A stretch of DNA of 64,000 nucleotides from Sorghum bicolor (GCF_000003195.3 NC_012876.2:41976135-42040134), one strand, 5' to 3'; counted from the first letter of the stretch, positions 31,268-44,848 are shown. Notes: generated by a model from the sequence alone, not told the origin. Program-made: numbers and translations.

Positions 31268-33978
31268 TGTTGAACACCGATTTCGACTTGGAGAACGTTA
31301 TCCCCGAGACGGAAGCCAATCTCAGGGATGAGCAGGAGCAAGCTATGGCAAAGGCCATGGAGGACTACAAGCAGCTATGCTTGAAATCCTTCAGTATCAA
31401 CAGGAGTGGCGAAGTGATCCAGAAGGAAGCATTGCCGATGCCTCGGCAAATTACTGTTGAAGCCAATCCTGGTAAACTTCAAGACATGGTTCTCAATGCT
31501 ATTAACCGTGCCTTGATCAATCAAGCTGGTGTGCTGTCCAACATGGTTTTCAATGTTGTGGCTAGAACTTTCAAAGAAGGACAAGTACCACCAACTTATG
31601 TGGGTCCTGCCTATCATCAGCCAGGGTCATCATTGGTCACGGCTCCATCGTCTACTACAGCCGTTGTGGGTACAGAAGCTACTTCTCCTCCAAGCACATT
31701 AGGGATCACTAATACGCAGTCTACACCAATGACAACCAATCCATCAACATCACACGGGCAAATCAAGCTTGCCACAGATCTATTAGCATCGGCGATGTCA
31801 GGGACTGTTCCTCGCAACTGGTGGGGTTATGGTATGCCGCCAGAATTGATGGCAAAGAGTCCTAGAACATCTCAAGTGGCTGACATGACAGGCAAGGCCC
31901 CTATGGCATCGGCGCATCCAAATCCGCCGAAGAATCAAAATCCCCAGAACTCTACAACTACTACTGCAAGACCTTACACTGGGAATTCTCAAGCTCCAAC
32001 ATTCCAAATGCCTAATGCATCGGCAGATCCAATGCCGACGTAGCAGAGGTTCATGACATAGCCAGGGTATGTCAATTCAATGATGATGCCCAATTATCAG
32101 TCATCGGCAGGACCTATGCCGATGAATGCTAACAGTGGATGGACTGGGCAGTTTATCTTTCCACAGATGCCTCAGCAGAATCATTAGGCTGTAGGGTTTC
32201 AACAAGGACCAATCCAACCTGGGTTTCAGAACCAAGGGTTGGTCAACCAACCGATAAATCTTGGTCAGCAAATTGGTGGTCAGATGGTTAATCCAATGTT
32301 CCGTGCAGATCGTGTGCCTCAGAGATACGTAGAAGCTTATCAGTAGGTGCCAGATCCACAGCCGCCTCATCGGTAAGATGCTGATGTTTATTGGGTCGAT
32401 AAGATAGCTGAAGTAATGAGAGACCAATTTGGGATAAAACTCAAAGTCAACACTTACTCTTATCGGACACTATATCCTCCTTCATATGACTTAATTCCAC
32501 TTCCAAATCGGTACAAGGTACCAGATTTCACTAAGTTTTCTGGACAGCATGATACATCGACTATGGAACATGTTAATAGGTTTATCATCCAGTGTGGAGA
32601 AGCTGCGAACAGAGATGAGTTAAGGGTTCGCTTGTTCTCATCATCTTTGTCTGGAACGGCTTTTACTTGGTTTATTTCGTTACCTCCCAATTCAGTAATC
32701 ACTTGGGCCGATCTAGAGAAACAATTCCACAAATACTTCTTTTCTGGCGTTCATGAGAAGAAGATTACCGATTTAGTCAGGTTGAAGCAACGCAATGATG
32801 AATCGGTTGAAAGCTTTGTGCAGAGGTTGCAAGAGGTTAAGAATAAGTGCTATAGTCTGGTTCAGGATGATCGGCAGCTAGCCGATTTGGCTTTCCATGG
32901 GTTGCTGCCACATATCAGAGACAATTATGCTTCTCAAGAGTTCGAGAGCCTAAGTCACTTGGTATAGAGGATTTCTGACCAAGATATCAAACCCTTTGAG
33001 CCTAAGAGAGCATGGAATAAAAAGGTGTCGTTTGTCGATGATGTAGCAAGATTAGACTCTGATGAAGAACCAGTCATCGGCTTGGCAGAGTGGGTGAAAA
33101 ATAAGAAGCCGATGTCTTGCCCTTTTGGGCATAAAGAGCGAGAGAAATTTGCATTTGACATCACCAAGGCCGATAGGATATTTGACTTTCTACTTCAGGA
33201 AGGGCAAATGAAGTTGTCACCTAATCATGTGATCCCATCGGCTGAAGAGTTAAAAAAGATGAAATATTTCAAGTGGCATAATGCAACATCTCACGGTACA
33301 AATGAGTGCAAGGTTTTCAGGCAACAGCTGCAATCGGCTATAGAATCTGGGAGAATCAAGATTGATAATTCTAAAGCTCAAAAGCTGATGAAGATCGATC
33401 AACATCCTTTCCCAACAAATACGTTGGATGCTAAGGGAAAAACCAAGGTCTTGACGTCAGAGGCAGCTGAAAGAAGTGCACCGGTGGATCCTCAACATCA
33501 GATTACTACCGATGACGCTAAAGGCAAGGGTCTAGTTCAGGAAGGAACCAGCTCAGGAAGGCCTCCCCGATCTGGCATTGTGATAACTCATAGAAGGCAT
33601 CAGGAGACTTGGCAGCAATATGAAGATCGGTATCGACGTCAATAGGAGGATCATCGTCGGGGAGAAGAGAGACGCCGGCAGGAATGGAATCGGCATAAGG
33701 ATCACTAGAACTACCTGTTCTTTATCCATTGCTGGGAGCAAAACATCAAATTGCCCACTGTTAGAGACTGCCCTGAGTGCAATGGTTATGATCAGTATGA
33801 TAGATCTAATCGGCAGTATCAAAACACTGATCAACGATTTGATGAGCCGATTAGGGGGAGAGCTTCGGTTCATGATCGGCAAGGGGGCAGACTCAGTGTG
33901 CACGACAGACTTGGTGACCATTTTGGATACTTTGCCAGGAACCAAGAGGAACTTGAGGAGCGGAAAGGGTGCTTATAA
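31268..33978 (+). pseudogene. A1 gag, with multiple in-frame stops
   Basis: One reading frame runs from ATG 31268 to 33978, broken at 32041, 32059, 32185, 32344, 32374, 32965, 33643 and 33706. Seven of these would be CAG or CAA before one C-to-T change; 33706 fits TGG to TAG. The first part (residues ~1-260) is Pro/Ser/Thr/Gln-rich. The retrotransposon gag domain follows at ~32500-32940 (FTKFSGQHD, LSGTAFTWF, WADLEKQFHKYF, RLKQRNDESVESFVQRL). After it come an MSCPFGHKEREKFAFDITKAD-like stretch and a degenerate zinc-finger region ending CPECNGY at ~33770. The end at ~33957 is fused to the pol frame by a deletion that removed most of the protease. Confidence 0.75.
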
Positions 33979-36900
33979 TCTGATACTAGGGAGAGATTCG
34001 ATCCATGACAATTGTTGCATTCCATCAACAATACACCAATGCTTGGTTCAGTGGGTAGGTGACAAGATTGAGATTGTCCCAGGAGATTCTTCTTATGTCT
34101 CGCATCGCCAGATGCAGATACTTATGAAAGGACCAGGTGCATCTCAGGAGAGATTTGGGAGAAGGATTTCCTTAAAGTTGCCGATTATGAAATTCCACCG
34201 ATCCAAGCAGTCGTTCTGATGAGGAGTTTTAATGGATAGGTTCGCCGATGATGGAAAGTTAGGCCAGGGGTTTACATCGGCCGATGATTTAGTAGAAGTA
34301 GACATAGGTAGTGGTGATAAGCCAAGACCTACTTTTATTAGTGCTAAGTTAAATTCTGAGTGTAAGCAACAGTTAACCGATTTGTTAAAGGAATATAAAG
34401 ATTGTTTTGCTTGGGATTATACTGAGATGCCTAGTTTAGACCGATCCATTGTTGAACATCAGTTGCCTATCAAATCCGGATTTCAGCCACATCAGCAGCC
34501 AGCCCGCCGATGTAATCCTAATATTATTCCTGATATTAAGGCCAAAATAACCAAACTTATTGAAGCTAAATTTATTCGGCAATGTCGATATGCCGAGTGG
34601 ATTTCCAATGTTGTTCCTGTTTACAAGAAGAATGGGAAGCTTCGAGTTTGCATTGATTTCAGGAATCTTAACAAAGCTACGCCGATGGATGGCTACCCAA
34701 TGCCGGTTGCTGATTTGCTAGTCGATGCTGCAGCTGGACATCGGGTCATAAGCTTCATGGATGGCAATGCAAGATATAACCAGATATTCATGGCCGAGGA
34801 AGATATTCCAAAGACCGCATTTAGATGTCCTGGTCATGTTAGGCTATTTGAATAGATTGTCATGACCTTTGGCTTGAAAAATGCTGGTGCTACCTATCAA
34901 AGGGCTATGAATTTTATCTTTCATGAGTTCATCGGCAAACTACTAGAAATTTATATTGATGATGTGGTGGTTAAGTCTGGAGATTTCACAAAGCATCTTG
35001 CCGATTTGCAAAAGGTGTTGGAATGCACGGGGAAACATGGTTTAAAAATGAATCCTAATAAGTGTGCATTTGGTGTATCGGCAGGGCAATTCCTTGGTTT
35101 CATGGTGCATCAGAGAGGAATTGAAATTAGTAGGAGATCCATTGATGCCATCAGTAAGATAGTTGCTCCTACCAACAAAACTGAACACCAGTCTTTGATC
35201 GGCAAGATAAATTTTATCAGACGGTTTATATCTAATTTGTCTGGTAGAATTCGTGCTTTCAGTCCTTTACTCAAATTGAAAGCCGATCAAGAGTTTGTAT
35301 GGGGAGAAGAGCAGCAGTTGGCCTTGGATGAAATCAGGAATTATTTGACAAATCCTCCAGTTTTGATTCCACCTCAGCAAGAAAAGCCTTTCAGATTATA
35401 TTTGTCTACCGATGGGTTGGTCATCGGTTCGGCTTTAATTCAAGAATTTCAAGGGAAGGAGCGTGTAATTTATTATTTAAGTAGAAGACTGATTGATGCT
35501 GAGACCAGGTATTCAACAATAGAAAAGTTATGTTTATGCCTATATTTTTCATGCAATAAGTTGAGGCACTATTTGCTGTCGGCCGAATGCACTGTTATAT
35601 GCAAGGATGATGTGGTCCGATACATGTTGTCTATGTCGATTATGAGTGGTAGGATCAGCAAGTGGATTTTGGCACTATCGGAGTTTGATCTACGTTACGA
35701 ATCGGCTAAGGCAGTAAAAGGACAGGTTATGGCCGATTTTGTGACTCAACATTGCGGTGTAGTGGAGACTTTGGAAATTATGCCTTGGACGCTCTTCTTT
35801 GATGGGTCTACCTGTGATCGGGGGGCAGGAATCGGCATAGTACTAGTTTCCCCTCAGGAAAGGAAGTATGAGTTCTCTTTGCCGACTGTTGCCACGTCGA
35901 CGAATAATCAAGCTGAGTATCCAGCTTTGATCAAGGGATTGGAATTGTTAAAAGAGGCTCATGCTGATGCTGTTGAGATCTTCGGGTATTCTATGCTGGT
36001 CATAAATCAGTTGGCTGGAAGTTACGAATGCCAAAGTGAAGTCTTGATAACTTATTATGAAAAAAGTATGCAACTATTAAAAGAATTCAAGGATTTCCGA
36101 TTAGAGCATGTTCCTCGGTTACATAATGAGGAGGCTAATCGGTTGGCCCAGCATGCCTCGGGATATCAACCCATATTAAACACGTTATCGGCAATCGGTG
36201 CCGATGATTGGAGGAAGGAGGTCATTGATTATTTAAAGGATCCGTCTAAAAAGGTTGAGAGACGTATCAGATTTCAAGCTACCAAGTATGTGCTCCTCGA
36301 GGATGAACTATATTATCGAACTATAGATGGAGTTCTTCTCAAATGTTTAGGTAATGATGAAGCTAAAAGTTTGATGGGTGAAATCCATGAAGGAGTATGT
36401 GGAGCACATCAGTCGGCTTTTAAGATGAAATGGATGATCAGGAGAAATGGGTATTATTGGCCGACTATACTCAAGGATTGATTTCAATATTCAAAGGGTG
36501 TCAAGGATGTCAGAAATTTCGCAATATTCAAAGGGCACCCGCATCGGCCATGAATCCCATTATTAAACCTTAGCCGTTCTGGGGATGGGCTATCGATCCA
36601 ATCGGTCAGATTTACTCACCATCGAGCAAAGGGCATAAGTTCATCTTAGTTGCCACTGATTATTTCACTAAGTGGGTTGAAGCTATTCCTTTGAAGAAAG
36701 TTACATCGGCCGATATGATTGATTTTGTGAAAGAGCATATTATTTACCGATTTGGTATTCCTCAAACGATTACTACCGATCAGGGTACTATGTTTACATC
36801 AGGAGAGTTTGATGAATTTGCAATCAGTATGTGAATTAAAGTATTGAATTCTTCTCCTAATTATGCTCAAGCCAATGGGCAGGCCGAAGCATCTAACAAA

Positions 36901-37464
36901 GGAATTATTAAACTCATCAAACGAAATATTGAAGAAAATCCTAGAAGATGGCATACATTGTTAAATGAGGCTTTATGGTCGTATCGGATGGCATGTCATG
37001 GGTCAACTAAAGTTTCACCTTATCAGTTGGTGTATGGACACGATGCGGTGCTACCATGGGAAATTAAGATCGGATCTAGGCGACTATCTTTTCAAGATCA
37101 GCTGGCTGCCGATGACTATGCTACCTTGATGAAGGACGAGTTAGATGATTTAGCAGGGCATCGGCTGAGGGCTTTGATAAGTATAAAAGAAAATAAAAAG
37201 AGAGTTGCCATATGGTATGATAAAAAGGTAAAAGCTAAGGAGTTTGCCGATGCAGATTTGGTGTGGAAACTAGTATTACTGATTGGAACTAAAAGTTCGA
37301 AATTTGGCAAATGGTCTCCTAATTGGGAAGGTCCTTATCGGATAAATCGGTCTGCTCTTGGTAATGCTTATATTTTGGAAACTCTCGAAGGAGTTGAATT
37401 TCCCAGAGCATTGAATGGAAAATACTTAAAGAAATATTACCCGAGCATATGGGTCGATGCGTGA
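33979..37464 (+). pseudogene. A1 pol: protease remnant, RT, RNase H, integrase
   Basis: A protease C-terminal piece (LILGRDSIHDNCC) survives; the D-S/T-G active site is lost. The RT lies in 34232-35400 with KNGKLRVCIDFRNLNKAT, FMDGNARYNQIFM, TFGLKNAGATYQ and an intact YIDD at ~34950. Its frame breaks once at TAG 34853-34855 (probably TGG). RNase H begins WTLFFDGSTCDRGAG at ~35790. Integrase: KGCQGCQ of the zinc region, then D (ATDYFTKWVEA), D (TTDQGT) and E (GQAEASNK). It is interrupted by TGA 36479, a frameshift just after, TAG 36571 and TGA 36832. The C-terminal part runs to 37464. The product would copy and insert the element; this copy is dead. Confidence 0.85.
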
Positions 37465-37489
37465 AAGCTTAAAGTGCCGATAACATTCC

Positions 37490-40483
37490 TATCGGCGGAC
37501 TAAAGTGTATCTCAGACTGAATACGATGTTTCAAATGGGTGCTGATAACAGTCCTATCGGCTGGACCAAAATAATCAACAGTTTTTGAAGGAAGAGCAAA
37601 ACACGCCGCCGATGAAAAGCTTATACATTCAGCAGGGCTTGGATCGCCGATATAGCGCGCAGACAAATTTGGTCAGCTTCTTCTATCTCCTTGATGTCTT
37701 CATCGGCAGAGCCCTCCACTGGCTTCAGCTTCTTATTCATCTGTAATGCCTTGTGGGCTTGAATGTTTCAATCTTGTTCGAGGGTCTTGATCATTTCAGG
37801 TAGCTGACTTTCTTCTTGTTGAGCTTGGGATAGAGCCTCTTCTACTTGCTTAAGCTATGCCAATAGGGCTTCCCTTTTTGCCGATAGGTCGGAGATCTTT
37901 TGTTTCAGCGTATCTCTTGAGGATTTTAGAATGCCGATGCTCTTGTGTTACTCATTGGCAAGATGCTTCACTTTCATTACCTCCTCTAAGAGATGGGCAT
38001 GAGTGGCTCTATTGGCAAGGCATTGGGCAGCTTTTTGATACTGAAGTTGGCGGCTCTCTAATTGTGCAGCATGGAAAAGAGTCTCCTCAGCATCGACAGG
38101 GATTTGGCCTCTGAGAGCTTTAAACAAAGCCTTGGCTGGATTGGAGTCATCAACCAGTTGGGCGGTATCCTGATGAAGCAGGGCCAGCAAATCTTCCAGC
38201 TTTGCTCCGACTTGTGCCGATGAAATCCCGATTGCTTGAGAAGAGCTTGCTTCTTCGCCTTCATCTTCGGAAATTTCGATGGCGAAGGAGAACAGGCTGT
38301 CGGGAGAATCTTGTTCCTAAAAAGGAAAAGGAGATAGGTTATTTGATGTCAAAATGCTAGTAAAATAAAAGATTATAATCTCTCGCCTCTGGCTAGTTGA
38401 GGCCGATGGTACCACAGGTTGATCAGCCGGAGTTGCCGATGGAAGAATGTCAACTCACAATTAATAAAGATAATTATAAGATTGGAAGAATAAGTCCATC
38501 GGCAATGATTTCATAGACAATGCTTTACCTTGGGGGTGTAGTTCTTGCTTGAATTGAGGAAACTACCGATGCTACGATTGAACCCACTGGATCGGCGGTC
38601 TGCTCATGTACATCGGCTAATGTCTCTTCTGGCTTAGGCTCTTCTTGTGGCTGAGGTGGAGACGGTGCTTGTTGTGTCTGAGCCTCTGGTGAAGAAGGGG
38701 ACGATTCCACATGAATCGGTGACCCTGGAGGAGGAGGGGGGGCGTCGCTGTTTTCTGACGTTTTGCTTGTGACTTAGTACTCTTGGGGCCCTTTCTTTTA
38801 GCTTGACTAGTCTGGGGGGCATCGGCACTTGTCTTGGTACCTCTGGTCTTTACCGATTTACCAGATTGCTGCTACAACAACAAAAGTGTCATGAGTATAA
38901 ATGTAACAGAGTTGACAACATTTTGGTTGGAACAGTGAAAGTTACCGATGAAGTTCCCATGGTAGCCGATGTATCCTGAAAAGGCTGTGTGAGTACAGAA
39001 TGGAATCGGTATAAATTGAAGAAGTCAAGATTTTCTAACTTGAAAGCTTGCGCCAGAACAGTAGCGGCGACTGATGGAGATGTCTTGGCCCGTTTGGTGG
39101 TAATTTTCTTGAAACGCACGCCCCGGTGCATTAAAGCCGCCAAGCTTGGTGCATTGTTGCCGATCAAAGAGATCGGGCCCGATGGGAGGAGTTTGATCGG
39201 CTTGCCACTTCTACTGACTGACGGTGGTGTATCGTCGACCTGTATAAAATAGAGGAAGTAAGTTGGCCGATAAGAATGAAATTAATAGGATTGAGGCATC
39301 GGTTGAAGACTTACAGTGTTCTCAGGGACCTTGTACGTGGAGTCGATCATACCGCGGTATGTAAGAGCCGATCTGCAGAACAAATACTCTTTCCTCTTCG
39401 CCCACCATTGTTTGTACGCCTGGGTGATGAAGAGAGTTGGGATCCAAGCCGATAAGTCGATATCTGATGTATCGGCATTTGGTAGGAGTTGAGCTATTCT
39501 AATCCACTTGAGACCACTGGTGATGATCTCCCTTGGTTTCACCACATCGGCATAACAGAGCGCAATTGGCAGCTGTCCAAAGGCCAATTGACGAGCCAAT
39601 GCTGATGGATTGTAGAACTCGTAGGTAAGATTGGAGGTTTTCCCACTACCAAAGAAGTTCACTGGTATAGCTCTCGGAGTGATGATTGCCATCATCAGAT
39701 CATGGTCCTTGTTGAGAGCATTATCAAAGGAATGAAAAGTCAAGGGAAATCTGGTGTCTGGGTCCACATAAGGTTTCCATGCCCGCTGTTCTTTGGTCAG
39801 ACCCTCATAAAGAGTCTGAAAGAATCGGTTAACCTGATCTTCATTACCACCGGTACCAGGTAGAACTATGGCAGCTTCACCATAGTTCAAAGGGGAGCGA
39901 GTTGTCGATTCTTCTTCGTCCAGCTCATGATCTTCGGCTATATCTCTGGGGAAGCGCTATGTGAAAAGGTTGAATTCAAGGCGCTTATGCATATGGACAC
40001 TAAGCCACATGTTGATGAACCACCAGGGTCCCCCTAAGTTGCCAATGGGTTGGCCTAGTAGGAGTTTCTTGGCTACCTCGTGAAGGAGGTGATAAACAGA
40101 GCCGAGCAGATATCGGCTAAGAGGAAATCGGCCACCATTGGCCAGTCTTTCTACTACCGATAGATAGACAGAGGTTGGTCCTGCCGATCGGCCACAGAAT
40201 ACAAACTTATCCAGCCACATGTTCAAGAAAATGGCTTGTTCTCTTTCCCCGACAGGTCCTGTTTTCGGTACTTTTGAATATACCCAGACCAACCACTGAT
40301 AGCGTGAGTCTCTACCTTAGAACTGGGCTTGGTATCAAATAGATGACTATTATCGGCAGTTGATATGTCTAAGCCAGTGAGCATGACTATATCGGCAAGA
40401 GTGGGTGAAGCAAGGCCATGGCCGAATACAAAAGCGTTAAGTGTGTCTGACCAAAACTACGAAGCAACTATCAGCAGCGACTC
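37490..40483 (-). pseudogene. A1 antisense accessory gene, 3' part (plant-mobile-domain-like)
   Basis: Antisense to gag-pol, downstream of integrase. From 40483 the frame reads SDTLNAFVFGHGLASP, then TGPVGEREQAIFLNMWLDKF, GNLGGPWWFINMWL and PVNFFGSGKTSNLTYEFYNP. The order W..TL..FVFGHGLASPTLADIV followed by NMWLDKFVFCG is what I know of the plant mobile domain (PMD, 'aminotransferase-like'). At 39316 a likely donor (CACT|GTAAGT) ends this exon; later exons hold a basic segment (KKITTKRAKTSPS), a Pro/Gln/Glu-rich segment (38525-38710) and a C-terminal coiled coil (38264-37610). There is a stop near 40455, a frameshift near 40278 and another stop near 39957. Exon limits are approximate. The 5' part is at 54904-55342 across element B. 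PMD proteins of the MAIN/MAIL1 type act in plant TE silencing; the role here is unknown. Confidence 0.65.
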
Positions 40484-41516
40484 TGTCGGTGTTTTCCCCC
40501 CACGGGGTCACACCAACGAGTAAATTTGTATGCGTGCTCCCTTTCCCAGATGGTGATGCAAGAAGACACTAAGATTTATCCTGGTTCGGGCAAGACAAGG
40601 CCCTACGTCCAGCGGGGGGGGGGAGTTTGTATTATCTTGCACCTAAGTGCTTGTACAGGGGGGAATACAAGCGTGGTGTGAAGTGTGGAGCTCTACTACG
40701 TATGTGCGTGGTGTCTCCTGCCGTTCTATTCCTGAGTCCCTCCTTTTATAGTCCCAAGGAGAGACCCAGGGTACATGTATAAGTGTCAGAATAGGAGTCG
40801 ATAGCAGTATGGGGCGCTGACCTGCTCGAGGCTTCCGTACCGGCATGGCCTAGAGTCGTCCTGTCTTAATAGCCTGGTGATGATTGCGCGTGCCCCTGCA
40901 TTCTGCTCTACGCGCCGTCTTGGACTGGTTCGATGGATGTACGCTTGTACGTCTTGGCGGCAAATCCGGCGGAGTGGTTGGGATGTAGTCAGTCGACACC
41001 CGACTCGTCCCCTGGAAGGATCCTTGCCTGGTCGAGGGTCGGATGTCGTACGGCGTCCTGACGTTGAAGTGCTGACCTTGGCTACCTCGAGGGGGTCTTG
41101 ATTAGACGCGCCATCTCTGTTTCCCACGTCCTGACATGCCCTGGGCCGTTTGGTGGGGAAAGCTGCAAAAAGATCGATGGGACGGGTGCCTGTTCCCTAT
41201 CACGCCTCCCGTGACCCATGTGTTAGGTGGGGAAGCACTAGGCACATTTAATGCCCCGGCTCGCGTGCGCGCGTCAGGCGGCGACGGCGTCCTTGCGCTC
41301 GACGCCTCCCGATTCGCGTGAGCCTGTTCCGTATTCGATGGTAACCAGAGCTCGATGCCTGATTGATTCGCTCGACGCTATTTCCGTCTTCGAGGCTACG
41401 GCCGTCGATGGCTGCGTGTACGTGCAGACGGAGCGTCGAATCGAGGGGCTAGTTTTATGTACGGATGGTCTCGTTATACGCATTGGTGAGGGTACCCCTT
41501 GTTGATACCCTCGACA
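40484..41516 (-). repeat. 3' LTR of B (1033 bp)
   Basis: On the plus strand it starts TGTCGGTGTTTTCC and ends ACCCTCGACA, the complement of the element-sense TGTCGAGGG ... CCGACA. TATAAAA lies on the minus strand at 40744-40750. It contains about 16 TCGA tetramers, roughly four times chance. Open frames within it have counterparts in the other LTR and are not genes. Confidence 0.92.
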
Positions 41517-41722
41517 GTTGCCCCCGAGTCTCCATTCGAGCGCTGGCGCTTGAGTGGAGATTTTCGTTTTTATGGTCAAGCTTCCGTGGGGGCGCGCGAG
41601 CGACCCCGCGGGGGTAGCCCCCGAGTCTCCATTCGAGCGCTGGCGCTTGAGTGGAGACTTTCGTTTTTACGGTCAAGCTTCCGTGGGGGCGCGCGAGCGA
41701 CCCCACGGGGGTAGCCCCCGAG
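41517..41722 (-). repeat. PPT of B and a 97-bp tandem duplication
   Basis: Directly inside the 3' LTR the minus strand is purine-rich (ACTCGGGGGCAAC), the expected polypurine tract. Two units of 97 bp start at 41520 and 41617 with gcccccgagtctccattcg, and a third start, gcccccgag, appears at 41714. Each unit therefore carries its own PPT-like G run, so the true priming site has decoy copies. Confidence 0.7.
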
Positions 41723-42400
41723 CCCTCGAGGGAGTATTTAACTCCTTCGAGGGTTATTTTGCCTAATTTGCAGAGACACTGTCGACACCAGTGGTGGAAG
41801 GTTCTGATCGACTTTGCCTTGCGATGAGGTTTCGACGTACTCTCGATAGAGCGAGCGTCTTCTACTCCAGATCGAGTTCCTAGCGGGTAGTCCAAGTGAG
41901 AACCTGTGCCCCTTTCGAGGGGGTCAGCTGTAGCCCGGAGGCGTTCTCATAAAGCTGGGTCGACGTGGTCGGGGATACCGGTCTCATTCGATAGAGACCA
42001 GCGGCTCGATGCCTCCCGTCGGGGGGATTCCTTTCGACTGTCTCGACCCAACCTTGGACATCGCCAGCGAGTTTTCGAGGCAGGCCTCGATCTTCGACCG
42101 CTCGCTGGAGATCCCTAACTCTGGTGCTCGAGATCGGCTGTCGAACCCTTTCGGCGGGCCAGCCATCGACCTCTCGAGACTCTCACGGGTACGCCCCTTG
42201 GCTTACAAGGGAAGGTAGTGGCCATGACGGTTCGCCTTTCTGCCCGTTGGGCGCGTCTTTTTAGGCGGGTGACGTTACTACACTGTATCGGCATGGAATT
42301 CGGAATGCCCGGCCTGTGAAGGGGGAAAGACTGTTAGGTAGCGCATTAATGGGGGGACGTTACCTCATTTCCCGGATCTGTCCGTTGGCGGATTGCGGCC
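41723..42400 (+). promoter_or_regulatory. non-coding region upstream of B's accessory gene
   Basis: No credible gene in ~680 bases. It is rich in TCGA (ctcgag, gtcgac, atcgac) and holds GC-rich promoter-like sequence leading to the TATA box at 42401. Short frames on both strands here have no motif. Confidence 0.5.
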
Positions 42401-42408
42401 TATAAATA
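42401..42408 (+). promoter_or_regulatory. TATA box of B's accessory gene
   Basis: TATAAATA in the context gcggcctataaatacg lies 150 bases upstream of the ATG at 42558, followed by a CT-rich leader. It would allow plus-strand transcription independent of the LTR. Confidence 0.65.
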
Positions 42409-42557
42409 CGTCGTGGCGCCGTCGTCGTTCCTCTTCCTTCCGCCTTCTCACTTCCATTCTCTCGTTGCCTTTGCCTCCTCGCTGCCTTAGCTCTCTCGCC
42501 GTCTTACGCACACACGCCTCCTCGTGCAGTAGCGGATCCACCGCCTCTTCGGCCAAG

Positions 42558-44815
42558 ATGCCTGTAAGACTCATCGCCACCGACGACTGGCGCCCGTCGT
42601 CGATGACGGAGCGCCGGCTGTTAGAGCTTGAGAAAGAGGGATTGCTGCGCCACCGTACCTCACTATCGTCGCCGGAGTGGATTGCGCCGCCGGCGAGTCA
42701 CAGGGAGCCCCAGCCGCCCGCGGGCTACGTGGTGTCGTTTGCCAAGTTCCACCGCCACGGCCTGGGTGCTCCCCCGAGTCGCTTCATGCGGGCCCTCTGC
42801 TTCCACTACGGGGTGGAGCTCCAGCACTTCTCCCCGAACGCCATCACCGTCGCGGCGGTCTTTGCCGCCGTGTGTGAGGGCTACTTGGGGATGATGCCGC
42901 ACTGGGAGCTGTGGCTCCATCTCTACAGGGGCGAGCTCTTCAACGCCCCCACTGGGACCACCGGCGTGAGGAAGCCTGTGCGGGCGGGTTGCCCCAATCT
43001 CGTGCTGAAGACGGGGAAGTCGGAGAGGCCGCGCGAGTACATCCCGGTGGGACTGTCGACCAACCACGTCGGTTGGGACTCCCAATGGTTCTACCTGAGG
43101 AACGACGACGACCTGCTGCCCGCCTATACCGGGCGCCTGATCACGGAGCGACCGGAGAATTGGACGTACGGCGTCGTCCAAGTTCACCAATCTCGACTCG
43201 ATCCCCTCCTCGACGTCATGAAGAAGCTGCGTTCGGAGGGCTTGACCGCCGCCCTCGTTCTCTCGGCCGTTCATCATCGGAGAGTTCTCCCTTTGATGTC
43301 TCGGCCGTTGAGGATGGACGAGATGGGCCCCGGCGTTTCATCTCGGGACCTCGAGGCGTGCCGGATGTCCAACGAGGCTCCGGCGGATGACGAAGTCGCG
43401 GCCCGAGTCAGGGCTGCAATTGCCAGCGATTTTCAGCCGGAGCGTGTTAACGGCTTCCCCATGAGGCCAGACGCCGGCTCGATAGATCTGGTATGTTTTA
43501 TTCTTGCGCGCAACCTCGATTCCGGGTTCCTTTTCTTCCCCTCTCCCTTTCTTTTCTAAGTCTGCCTTCATTTTGACAGGGACAGATCGACGTCCGGCCC
43601 TCAAGGCCTCCGGTAAAGGAGGACGAGGCCGATCGTGACAAACGGCGCCAATCTGCCGAAAAGCTAAAGTCCGCCAAGGACTCTGCCAAGAAGGGGGAGA
43701 AGAAGAAGAACCTCGACCGTCAAGCGTTAGAGGCGCGTCGGGCCAAATCCAGGCAGAGGGGGGAGCCTGAGGAAGAATCCCCCAACGATGATGATGACGA
43801 CGACGACGACAGTGATGATTCCGAGGGGATGGCGTCACGTCTCGACCGGATCCTCGAGGGCCCGTCTCGAGGCGACGTCGACGCCCCCCGGACGGAGACG
43901 TCAAGGGAGGGTCCGAGTGGATCTCATCGCCCCCGGGCCGACACACCTCCTGCGCCCAGGACGGGTCAAGACGCATTGCGCCCTCCCCCGGCGCCCAGAG
44001 AGAGCGGTCAGGCTAGGCCCCAGGCGAAGGGGCCACTGACTCGCGGTCACGCCGTGGCCTCCGAGAAAGGAGGGGCCGGCCGCAGGAGCGCTAGTCCCGG
44101 TGCCCGTCAGGCGGGAACCGACGCGCCTAGGCCGGCGCCCGCCCTCGAGGGACATGGAGCCCTGACGCGGGGTGGCTCGAGGCCCGCTAGTCGGGGCGGC
44201 GGGAGGCGAGCCGTTCTCCCTGTGGGGTGAGCCCTTTCGATGTTGTGGTTTCTTTCTTCCCGTTCCTCTACCGATCTTTTCTCATATACCGATCTTTTCT
44301 CAGGCTGAAGCGGACCCTCGAGCAGGCCCAGCCATCTATGGCAAAGAGGCTCAAAACGGGAGCCGCCTCCAAGGAAACAGGTTCGTAGTTTATTTCTGGG
44401 CCTTGTGATGTCCTTGTGTCGGTTACTATATCGTCCGGTCCTTACCCTTCGCTTTGCAGGCTCCTCCGACGCTCAACCTCCGGCCGACGTCGAGAGGGCT
44501 CCGGCTCGTCCCGTGCCTTCCCCGCCGCCGCCGACTGGTGGTGAGGCGCCTCAGACGCAAACGTCAGAGGGAGCCCCCGAGCCCCCTTTATTGGGGGTCG
44601 AGGGGGAACCCATCACCATCAGCGACACGTCTGATGGTGACAGAGCGTCTGGGGGTGCCCGCCCCATGGAGGAGGAAACGTCGACCCCTCGTGTCGCGGG
44701 ATCAACTCCCTGGCCCGCCGGCCTCCGCACCCTCGAGGAGCAGAAAAAGAAGACGGAGGAGGACGAACAGCGGGAGCACGAGGCGGCGCGGCAGCCGCAG
44801 GAGCACGAGGCGCAG

Positions 44816-44848
<33 letters not shown>

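Noticed and set aside
37116..37310. Short minus-strand ORF opposite integrase
   Set aside because: Shadow of the integrase C-terminal frame.
41520..41716. CRISPR-like array
   Set aside because: Two direct 97-bp tandem units with no spacers, in a plant retrotransposon beside its PPT.
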